Assembly: GCA_028292075.1 (NCBI GenBank)
Contig: JAQGNA010000432.1
Coordinates: 1-5,714, forward strand
Origin: Rhodoferax sp.
GTDB lineage: Bacteria; Pseudomonadota; Gammaproteobacteria; Burkholderiales; Burkholderiaceae
Reading direction: 5' to 3'
Length of the DNA: 5,714 nt
Part shown: positions 1 to 5,714 of the stretch, one piece after another
Layout of the letters: every line of letters starts with the position of its first letter
How positions within the stretch are numbered: the stretch's first letter is position 1
The notes under the pieces: generated by a model
Told to the model about the DNA's origin: nothing
The model's database searches: none
What the model saw: the letters and a program-made list of their open reading frames with translations, nothing else
Made by a program: the position numbers and the translations under genes

Positions 1-1089
1 GAGAGCCCGGGCGGCGGGCTTTGGATGCGGAGCAGTGGCGGTGGCACGGTGTTTCGGCAAACAGCCCGGCGCAACCTGGCCGAAACCACCGAGACGGAAG
101 ATGTCGATTCCGCTTTGAGCCGGTTCCTGGCCAGCAGCGGCTGGGTTGTCAACCTCGCCGAGTACCGCTCTTTTCCGCAGCGTTACGGTTCGCTTGCCCT
201 GCCAGGATGGCTTCAACAGATGCCGCACGCCTGGCTGATCGTGCCCCTGATCGTTGGCAACGACATGATCGGCTTCGTCGTGCTGGCCAGTGCCCGAGCC
301 GAGATCGACGTCAATTGGGAGGTCAACGATCTGCTCAAAACGGCAGGGCGACAGGCCGCAAGTTTTCTGTCTCAGATGCAGGCGACCGAAGCGTTGCTGG
401 AGGTGCGCAAGTTCGATGCCTTCAACCGCATGTCGGCCTTCGTGGTCCACGACCTGAAGAACATCGTGACCCAGTTGTCGCTGATGTTAAAGAACGCCAA
501 GCGCCTGCATGCCAACCCGGAATTCCAGCAGGACATGCTCATGACCGTGGAGAATTCATTGGACAGGATGCGCCAGCTGATGCTTCAATTGCGGGAAGGC
601 GCCACACCGACAGGCACCGTGGTGGGCGTCGATCTGGCAGCCATCGTGCAGCGGATCGCGTCGGTGGCAACCGGCAGGGGTAGGCAACTCGAGGTTACCC
701 TCGGCGAGCGTGTCATCACCCGTGGCCATGAGGAGCGGCTTGAGCGCATTCTTGGGCATGTGGTGCAGAACGCGTTCGACGCCACCGAAGTCACCGGCCG
801 GGTCCAGCTGAAGCTCGACCGCGCAGGCGGGCAGGCCAGGATCGTCGTCGTCGACACGGGCCAGGGCATGAGCGAGGAGTTCGTTCGTGAACGCCTGTTC
901 AAGCCGTTTCAAACCACCAAACAAGCCGGAATGGGCATCGGGGCTTATGAAAGCTTTTTATATGTGCAGGAACTGGGAGGCAAGATCCTGGTTCAGAGCG
1001 AGCTCAATAAAGGCACGGAGGTCACGATTCTTTTGCCACTTTTCGATGTGCAAGCCCATTCCGACCTTCAACTTCTGGATGTGCCATGA
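1..1089 (+). CDS. prsK: XrtA/PEP-CTERM system sensor histidine kinase PrsK, C-terminal part (5' end outside window)
   Basis: This is the C-terminal 362 codons of a sensor kinase that should autophosphorylate on His and pass phosphate to the regulator encoded just downstream. The frame is open from base 1, and the codons before the first ATG (base 25) read GGGLW, which resembles the start of a GAF-like domain, so that ATG is internal. Window-codon positions: GAF-like region about 1-125; helical dimerisation/phosphoacceptor region with HDLKN, His at codon 150; HATPase N-box QNAFDAT around Asn257; G1 box DTGQGM from Asp285; F-box LFKPF; and G2 box GMGIGAYES at 310-318. The HDLKN H-box and the GMGIGAYE form of the G2 box are, from memory, typical of PrsK (TIGR02916-type) kinases. 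PrsK proteins are usually near 700 residues with an N-terminal membrane region, so about half is missing on the left. The stop overlaps the prsR start by four bases. The histidine kinase call is near certain; PrsK rests on family features plus the prsR and prsT neighbours. Confidence 0.93.
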   Translation, partial: ESPGGGLWMRSSGGGTVFRQTARRNLAETTETEDVDSALSRFLASSGWVVNLAEYRSFPQRYGSLALPGWLQQMPHAWLIVPLIVGNDMIGFVVLASARAEIDVNWEVNDLLKTAGRQAASFLSQMQATEALLEVRKFDAFNRMSAFVVHDLKNIVTQLSLMLKNAKRLHANPEFQQDMLMTVENSLDRMRQLMLQLREGATPTGTVVGVDLAAIVQRIASVATGRGRQLEVTLGERVITRGHEERLERILGHVVQNAFDATEVTGRVQLKLDRAGGQARIVVVDTGQGMSEEFVRERLFKPFQTTKQAGMGIGAYESFLYVQELGGKILVQSELNKGTEVTILLPLFDVQAHSDLQLLDVP

Positions 1090-2447
1090 CCTCTGAGTCC
1101 ACGCGTTCCCTGCTGATTGTGGAAGACGATCCCGCGCTGCAAAAACAAATCAAATGGTCGGTCGACCGTTTCGAGTCCGTCACCGCCAGCGACCGCGAGA
1201 GCGCGCTGGTACAGCTGCGCCGGCATGCACCTTCGGTCGTGACGATGGACCTCGGCTTGCCGCCGGACGCCGACGGCGTCAGCGAGGGTTTCAAGCTGCT
1301 CGAGCAGATCATCTCGATCCAGCCTGACACCAAGGTGATCGTGCTCACGGGGCAGAACGACCAGGCCAATGCGCTGCGGGCCGTGGCATTGGGGGCGTAC
1401 GATTTCTTCGCCAAGCCTTTCGAGCCAGAGCTGCTCAACCTGACCATCGAGCGCGCGTTCCGGATGTTCGAATTGCAAAAGGAAAATCGCCGCTTGCAGG
1501 CCATGCACCAGCCTGACGCTCTGGGTGGCCTCATCACGCGCGACCCCGAAATGCTGCGCATTTGCCGCACGATCGAGAAAGTCGCCAACAGCACCGCCAC
1601 GGTGATGCTTCTGGGCGAGAGCGGCACGGGCAAGGAAGTGCTGGCCCGCGGCCTGCACCAGGCATCGCCGCGCAAGGCCGGCAAGTTCGTTGCCATCAAC
1701 TGCGCTGCCATCCCCGAGAACCTGCTCGAAAGCGAACTTTTCGGCTATGAAAAAGGGGCGTTCACCGGTGCCGCCAAGATGACGCTGGGCAAGATCGAGA
1801 CTGCCAACGGCGGCACCTTGATGCTCGACGAAATCGGCGACCTGCCATTTGCGCTGCAGGCCAAGCTGCTTCGCTTCATCCAGGAGCGGACCATCGAACG
1901 TGTCGGTGGACGCCAGGAAATTCCCGTCGACGTGCGCATCGTCTGCGCGACGCACCAGGACCTGAAGGCGCTCAGCAAGGAAGGTCGATTCCGGGAGGAC
2001 CTGTACTACCGTTTGGCCGAGATTGTGGTCAACATTCCGCCATTGCGCGCCCGTCGCGGCGACGCGGCACTGCTTGCCTATTCCTTCCTTCGCCGATTTG
2101 TGCAAGAACAGAACCGCGGAAGCCTGAATCTCAACGAAAGCGCCGTGCGCGCCATCGAGTCTTACAGTTGGCCAGGCAACATCCGTGAACTTGAAAACTG
2201 CGTGCGGCGCGCCGTCATCATGGCGGATGGCAACCAGATCACGGCTGACGACATCGGCATCGAGCCCACGGACGAAGACCAAGTCGAGGAGTCCCTTGAT
2301 TTGCGCATGATCCGCGACAACGCCGAAAAGAACGCTGTCATTTCAGCTCTTGGGCGCGTGAACGGCAACATCGCCAAGGCCGCTGAATTGCTCGGCGTGA
2401 GCCGCCCCACGCTTTACGACCTCATGCATCGCCTCGGCTTGAAGTAA
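1086..2447 (+). CDS. prsR: PEP-CTERM-box response regulator PrsR, sigma-54-dependent activator
   Basis: This is a complete 453-residue NtrC-type response regulator, predicted to bind DNA and remodel sigma-54 RNA polymerase once phosphorylated by PrsK. The receiver domain (about 8-125) has the acidic pair Glu13/Asp14, phosphoacceptor Asp55 in VTMDLGLP, Thr88 and Lys110 (AKPF). A charged helical linker (about 118-140) leads to the AAA+ domain (about 148-370): Walker A GESGTGKE at 177-184, GAFTGA sigma-54 contact loop at 224-229, Walker B LMLDEIGD at 245-252, and FREDLYYRL at 302-310. A Fis-type helix-turn-helix fills the C-terminus (about 417-453, KAAELLGVSRPTLYDL). All catalytic motifs are intact. 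The ATG at 1086 sits in an ATGA overlap with prsK and has no clear Shine-Dalgarno sequence, which suggests translational coupling. In family knowledge PrsR is the regulator encoded with XrtA/PEP-CTERM loci and thought to act at promoters of PEP-CTERM genes. A generic NtrC-like regulator is the alternative, but the prsK and prsT neighbours favour PrsR. Confidence 0.95.
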   Translation: MTSESTRSLLIVEDDPALQKQIKWSVDRFESVTASDRESALVQLRRHAPSVVTMDLGLPPDADGVSEGFKLLEQIISIQPDTKVIVLTGQNDQANALRAVALGAYDFFAKPFEPELLNLTIERAFRMFELQKENRRLQAMHQPDALGGLITRDPEMLRICRTIEKVANSTATVMLLGESGTGKEVLARGLHQASPRKAGKFVAINCAAIPENLLESELFGYEKGAFTGAAKMTLGKIETANGGTLMLDEIGDLPFALQAKLLRFIQERTIERVGGRQEIPVDVRIVCATHQDLKALSKEGRFREDLYYRLAEIVVNIPPLRARRGDAALLAYSFLRRFVQEQNRGSLNLNESAVRAIESYSWPGNIRELENCVRRAVIMADGNQITADDIGIEPTDEDQVEESLDLRMIRDNAEKNAVISALGRVNGNIAKAAELLGVSRPTLYDLMHRLGLK

Positions 2448-2487
2448 GCCTTCAGCCGCCAGCGCCACCTTATTTGAAAGTCAAACC
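2448..2487 (+). other. prsR-prsT intergenic spacer with weak ribosome binding site
   Basis: This 40-base gap holds no visible hairpin terminator and no recognisable sigma-70 or sigma-54 promoter, so read-through from prsR is likely. A short AT-rich patch (TTATTTGAAAG, 2470-2480) precedes the prsT ATG. Its GAAAG lies seven bases upstream of the start and is the only candidate Shine-Dalgarno sequence; it is weak. A promoter here cannot be excluded by eye. Confidence 0.5.
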
Positions 2488-5256
2488 ATGAACCCGTGCA
2501 AATTTGTTCCATTGCTGTTGATTTCCGCCGTGCTTGCTGCTTGCGGTGGTGGCGACGATCCGGAAAAGCTCATGACCTCCGCCAAAGAGTATCTGGCGAA
2601 AAACGACAACAAGGCGGCGGTCATCCAGATCAAGAACCTGCTGCTCAAGAAGCCTGACAGTGCAGAAGGGCGTTTCATGCTCGGTTCGGCACTCCTCAAC
2701 GGCGGCGACCCCACCGCGGCCGAGATCGAACTGGCCAAGGCGCGCGAACTGAAGTACCCCGACGATCAGGTCGTGCCACCCTTGGCCAAGTCCCTCATCT
2801 TGCAGGGCAAGTACCGCAAGATCACTGACGAGCTGGGCAAGGTCGAGCTCACCGCCCCGTCGGCAAAGGCCGACTTCCTGATCGTGCTGAGCAACGCCTA
2901 TGCGGCGCAGGGCATGCGCGAGCTTTCGGTCGCGGCGCTCAACAAGGCTTTGGCGGCGGAGCCGGCCAACGTCAATGCACTGATCACGCAGGCACGCCAG
3001 AAGATCGAATCGAACGACATTGCCGGGGCGCAATCGCTCATCGATGCCCTGATGGCCAAATCGCCCACCAACCCCGAGGTTTGGCGGCTCAAGGGTGACT
3101 ATCTGATCTTCGCCAAATCCGATCTCGACGGTGCGCTGGGCGCGTTTCGCAAGTCGGTCGAGCTGAAGCCCGATTTTCTGGCCGGGCACACCGGCATCAT
3201 CAACATCCTGCTCCAGGGCGGCAAGCTCGAAGCGGCCAAGGCGCAGATCGACGAGATGAAGAAGGTGGCGCCCAACAACCTTCAGACCAGGTACTTTGAA
3301 GCCCAGTACGCCTACCAAAACAAGGACTTCAAGGGAGCGCGCGAACTTGCGCTCCAGTTGCTCAAGGTGGCGCCTGAAAACCTCAAGGCGCTGCAACTCG
3401 CGGGTGCGGTTGAGTTCCAGCTGGGATCGCTGTTGCAGGCTGAAATCTACCTCTCCAAGGTGGTACAGACCAATCCGCAGTCCATTAGCGCACGCCGGCT
3501 CCTTGCCATGACCTACCTCCGGACGGGGCAGGCAGAGAAGGCGCTCGCCACCCTCGGCCCGGCCATGGGTCAGATCAACAATGACCCCAACATGCTGGCG
3601 TTGGCGGGCGAGGTGTACCTGCAGAACGGCGACGTCAAGCGCGCCGAAGAGGCGTTCGCCAAGGCTTCGAAGCTGAACCCGAGCGACACCCGCAGCCGCA
3701 CGTCGTTGGCGCTGACACACCTTGTCGGCTCCGACCCGAATGCCGCGTTCAGCGAGCTCGAGAACATTGCATCGTCCGACGCCGGCGTGACAGCCGATCT
3801 GGCGCTCATCAGCGCCAACCTCCGCCGCAAAGACTATGTCAAGGCGCTCAAAGCCATCGACGGCCTCGAGAAGAAACAACCCAACATGCCGTTGGCCGCC
3901 AACCTGCGTGGCAAGACGCAACTGGTGATGAAAGACCCGGCCGCCGCACGCAAGAGCTTCGAGGCCGCCCTGAAGATCAGCCCGACCTACTTCCCGGCCG
4001 TCGCCAGCCTGGCGGCACTGGACATGGGCGACAACAAGCCGGACGAGGCCAAGGCGCGGTTCGAGCGCCTGCTCGCGGTCGAGCCAAAGAATGGCCAGGC
4101 CCTGCTTGCACTTGCCGAGTTGCGGGCACGGGGTGGTGGCGGCAAGGAGGAGGTCGCCGCGCTCATCACCAATGCCGTCAACGCCAACCCCGGCGAAATG
4201 CCGCCTCGTCTTTTGCTCATCGACTACATGTTGCGGAACGGCGATTACAAGGCCGCCGCCTCCGCGGCACAAAGCGCCGTGTCGGCTTTGCCCGACAAGC
4301 CCGAGGTGCTGGACGCTTTGGGCCGCACGCAAGTGGCCACCGGCGACGTCAACCAGGCCATCGGCACCTTCAACAAGGTGGCCAGCCTGCAACCGCAATC
4401 CCCCGTTCCGCAGATGCGGCTCGCCGAAGCCTACTTAGCAAACAAGAACAAGGAAAGCGCCCGCCAAGCACTGAACAAGGCGATATCCATCAAGGCCGAC
4501 TATCTGGAGGCGCAGCGGGCCCTGATCATCATGGACGCAGGCGTGGAAAGCACGCAGACGGCCGTCACCACGGCGCGCACCATCCAGCGCCAGCGGCCAA
4601 AGGAAACGATTGGTTACCTGCTCGAGGGCGACACTTTTGTAGCAGCCAAGAAGTGGGATGAAGCGATCGCCGCCTACCAGAACGGTCTGAAGCAAACCGG
4701 AGCCGTCGACGCGGCCCTGAAGCTGCACGCGGTCATGATTGGTGCCGGCCGCCCGGCCGATGCCGAGAAGTTCGCCTCCGGCTGGCTGCGCGACCATCCG
4801 AAGGACGTCACTTTCCCCTTCTACCTGGGAGATGCCGCGCTTACGAAGAAGGACTATCCGACCGCCGAGAAGATGTACAACACGGTAGTGCAGATCCAGC
4901 CACAGAACGCCGCTGCCTACAACAATTTGGCATGGGTTTCCGGCCAGCTGAAAAAGGACAAGGCCGCCGTAGGCTATGCCGAGAAAGCCAACAGCCTGGT
5001 CCCGAACCAACCTGCCTTCATCGACACGTTGGCCATGCTGCTCCTTGACCAGAACGATGCCGCCACGGCGCTGGACTTGCAAAAGAAGGCGGTTGCACTG
5101 CAACCAGCCAACCCACTGTTCAAGCTCAATCTCGCCAAGATCTATGTGAAAACGGGCGACAAGGGTCAGGCCAAGCCGATCCTTACCGACCTGGTCAAGC
5201 TGGGTGACAAGTTCGCGGCGCAGCCAGAAGTCGGCGAGATGCTGAAGAGCCTCTGA
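2488..5256 (+). CDS. prsT: XrtA/PEP-CTERM system TPR-repeat lipoprotein PrsT
   Basis: This is a 922-residue exported lipoprotein made almost wholly of tetratricopeptide-like helical repeats, close to the usual size of PrsT (about 900 residues, TIGR02917-type). The N-terminus is a lipoprotein signal peptide: short Lys-bearing start, hydrophobic run, and lipobox LAAC with lipidated Cys19 followed by Gly-Gly-Gly-Asp-Asp. With no Asp at +2, sorting to the outer membrane is expected. The only other cysteine is Cys4 in the signal peptide. TPR-like units tile the mature protein; clear ones begin near residues 203 (GDYLIFAKSDLDGALGAF, ending in LKP), 374 (GEVYLQNGDVKRAEEAF, ending in LNP) and 781 (GDAALTKKDYPTAEKMY, ending in IQP), followed by NNLAW at 812-816 and two more repeats to the end. 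TPR arrays bind proteins, so a scaffold for secretion or assembly of matrix polysaccharide and PEP-CTERM proteins is plausible, but its exact role is not known. It follows prsR by 40 bases. The lipobox fixes the start. The main alternative is an unrelated TPR lipoprotein, made unlikely by length and context. Confidence 0.94.
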   Translation: MNPCKFVPLLLISAVLAACGGGDDPEKLMTSAKEYLAKNDNKAAVIQIKNLLLKKPDSAEGRFMLGSALLNGGDPTAAEIELAKARELKYPDDQVVPPLAKSLILQGKYRKITDELGKVELTAPSAKADFLIVLSNAYAAQGMRELSVAALNKALAAEPANVNALITQARQKIESNDIAGAQSLIDALMAKSPTNPEVWRLKGDYLIFAKSDLDGALGAFRKSVELKPDFLAGHTGIINILLQGGKLEAAKAQIDEMKKVAPNNLQTRYFEAQYAYQNKDFKGARELALQLLKVAPENLKALQLAGAVEFQLGSLLQAEIYLSKVVQTNPQSISARRLLAMTYLRTGQAEKALATLGPAMGQINNDPNMLALAGEVYLQNGDVKRAEEAFAKASKLNPSDTRSRTSLALTHLVGSDPNAAFSELENIASSDAGVTADLALISANLRRKDYVKALKAIDGLEKKQPNMPLAANLRGKTQLVMKDPAAARKSFEAALKISPTYFPAVASLAALDMGDNKPDEAKARFERLLAVEPKNGQALLALAELRARGGGGKEEVAALITNAVNANPGEMPPRLLLIDYMLRNGDYKAAASAAQSAVSALPDKPEVLDALGRTQVATGDVNQAIGTFNKVASLQPQSPVPQMRLAEAYLANKNKESARQALNKAISIKADYLEAQRALIIMDAGVESTQTAVTTARTIQRQRPKETIGYLLEGDTFVAAKKWDEAIAAYQNGLKQTGAVDAALKLHAVMIGAGRPADAEKFASGWLRDHPKDVTFPFYLGDAALTKKDYPTAEKMYNTVVQIQPQNAAAYNNLAWVSGQLKKDKAAVGYAEKANSLVPNQPAFIDTLAMLLLDQNDAATALDLQKKAVALQPANPLFKLNLAKIYVKTGDKGQAKPILTDLVKLGDKFAAQPEVGEMLKSL
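2539..2544 (+). other. Lipoprotein cleavage and lipidation site of PrsT (Ala18|Cys19)
   Basis: The LAAC lipobox ends at the Cys codon TGC (2542-2544). Signal peptidase II is expected to cut between Ala18 and Cys19, leaving a lipid-anchored CGGGDD N-terminus with a short flexible Gly-rich tether before the repeat array. This is read from sequence by the standard lipobox pattern. Confidence 0.9.
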
Positions 5257-5269
5257 GGACGGTAACAAC

Positions 5270-5276
5270 GGGGAGG
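5270..5276 (+). promoter_or_regulatory. Strong Shine-Dalgarno sequence for the serine protease gene
   Basis: GGGGAGG lies six bases before the ATG at 5283. It is by far the best ribosome binding site in the window and decides the start over the in-frame ATG at 5310. It falls in the 26-base gap after prsT, which shows no terminator hairpin, so the protease gene probably shares the prsT transcript but has its own efficient translation start. Confidence 0.8.
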
Positions 5277-5282
5277 TTGGCC

Positions 5283-5714
5283 ATGTTTAGTTTGCGCTGT
5301 TTGAACGCCATGCAACGTCGTGTCACGTCCTGGTTCTTGCTGACGTTGGCGCTGGTCGGTCCGTTCGCCGGCATGGCCCGGGCCGACCTTCCGGGCGTCA
5401 TTGCGCAGGTCAAGCCCTCCATCCTCATCGTGGGCTACTACAAGAGCACCAACAGTCCGCGCTTCAACCTGCGTGGCACCGGTTTCGTGGTGGGTGGCAC
5501 CAACCAGGCGGTCACCAATGCGCATGTTCTGGTGGCCCCTGGCGAGGACAACGGTGGCGCCGATCTGGTGGTGCAGGTGCGCAATGTCCGGAATGAGTGG
5601 GAAACGCGCAAGGCGACCGTGGTCGAGATGGACCGGATTCATGACATCGCCCTGCTTCAGATCGATGGGGCGCCTGTGCCTGGGCTCACGCTGCGCGATT
5701 CAGACACGGTGCGC
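5283..5714 (+). CDS. Exported trypsin-like (S1/DegP-like) serine protease, N-terminal part (3' end outside window)
   Basis: The first 144 codons of a secreted serine protease run off the right edge. Residues 1-34 form a Sec signal peptide: Arg12-Arg13, a hydrophobic core (WFLLTLALVG) and a likely signal peptidase I site after Ala34 (ARA|D). The mature part starts with PSIL and reaches the GTGFVV strand usual in trypsin-like folds (residues 65-70), then TNAHVL with catalytic His81, then HDIALLQI with catalytic Asp121. The catalytic Ser and any PDZ or other C-terminal domain would lie beyond the window, so activity and subfamily cannot be confirmed. A periplasmic or envelope-facing protease is inferred, perhaps in quality control or maturation of exported proteins. 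The gene begins 26 bases after prsT with a strong Shine-Dalgarno sequence, so it probably belongs to the same operon. No gene symbol is assigned because I cannot tell DegP/HtrA from other S1-type proteases on this part alone. Confidence 0.9.
   Translation, partial: MFSLRCLNAMQRRVTSWFLLTLALVGPFAGMARADLPGVIAQVKPSILIVGYYKSTNSPRFNLRGTGFVVGGTNQAVTNAHVLVAPGEDNGGADLVVQVRNVRNEWETRKATVVEMDRIHDIALLQIDGAPVPGLTLRDSDTVR

Noticed and set aside
25..27. ATG at base 25 as the start of the kinase gene
   Set aside because: The frame stays open to the window edge, the upstream codons fit a GAF-like domain, and a kinase starting here would lack the N-terminal half typical of PrsK.
41..58. TGGCACG followed four bases later by TTCGG, resembling a sigma-54 promoter
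   Set aside because: The -24 half matches well but the -12 half lacks the needed GC at the right spacing, and the site lies inside prsK coding sequence with no gene start nearby.
1068..2282. A 404-codon open frame on the minus strand across prsR
   Set aside because: It is fully antisense to an intact receiver-AAA+-Fis regulator, and its translation shows no recognisable domain.
2470..4398. A 642-codon open frame on the minus strand inside prsT
   Set aside because: It is antisense to a clear TPR lipoprotein and has a low-complexity, Gly/Leu/Arg/Val-rich, family-less translation, as expected for the shadow of a high-GC gene with strong third-position bias.
5257..5282. Possible terminator between prsT and the protease gene
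   Set aside because: No inverted repeat or T-run is visible in the 26 bases, so it is more likely an intra-operon spacer.
5310..5312. In-frame ATG as an alternative start for the serine protease
   Set aside because: It would still leave a usable signal peptide, but the GGGGAGG Shine-Dalgarno sequence is spaced for the ATG at 5283.
5166..5642. Minus-strand open frame of 158 codons over the end of prsT and the protease start
   Set aside because: It runs antisense to a well-supported signal peptide and catalytic motifs (TNAHVL, HDIALLQI) and has no features of its own.

Overview
The window looks like chromosomal DNA of a high-GC betaproteobacterium. Burkholderiales, perhaps a Comamonadaceae- or Rubrivivax-like lineage, is my best inference from protein style and GC-rich third codon positions; no taxonomic marker gene is present. 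All genes read on the + strand and are tightly packed, so the segment is probably one transcription unit or part of one.

Layout: (1) 1-1089, the C-terminal part of a sensor histidine kinase that enters from the left edge (end of a GAF-like domain, HDLKN H-box, HATPase domain), best matched to PrsK of the XrtA/PEP-CTERM system. (2) 1086-2447, a complete sigma-54-type response regulator (receiver, AAA+ with GAFTGA, Fis-type HTH), PrsR, joined to prsK by an ATGA stop/start overlap. (3) 2488-5256, a 922-residue TPR-repeat lipoprotein, PrsT. (4) 5283 to the right edge, the N-terminal 144 codons of an exported trypsin-like (S1/DegP-like) serine protease, with a strong Shine-Dalgarno sequence. Intergenic gaps are only 40 and 26 bases. 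I see no RNA gene, mobile element, CRISPR array or convincing terminator.

How the genes fit together: PrsK and PrsR form a two-component pair that, with sigma-54, is expected to switch on genes of the exosortase A (XrtA/EpsH) system, which sorts PEP-CTERM proteins in bacteria making an exopolysaccharide matrix. PrsT is the large TPR lipoprotein that marks these loci; its molecular role is not established. The exported protease may work in envelope quality control or in processing secreted proteins. The exosortase, polysaccharide synthesis genes and PEP-CTERM substrates are not in this window and would be expected nearby or elsewhere in the genome. The system is a known but poorly understood one rather than wholly new; the least explained parts are PrsT and the linked protease.
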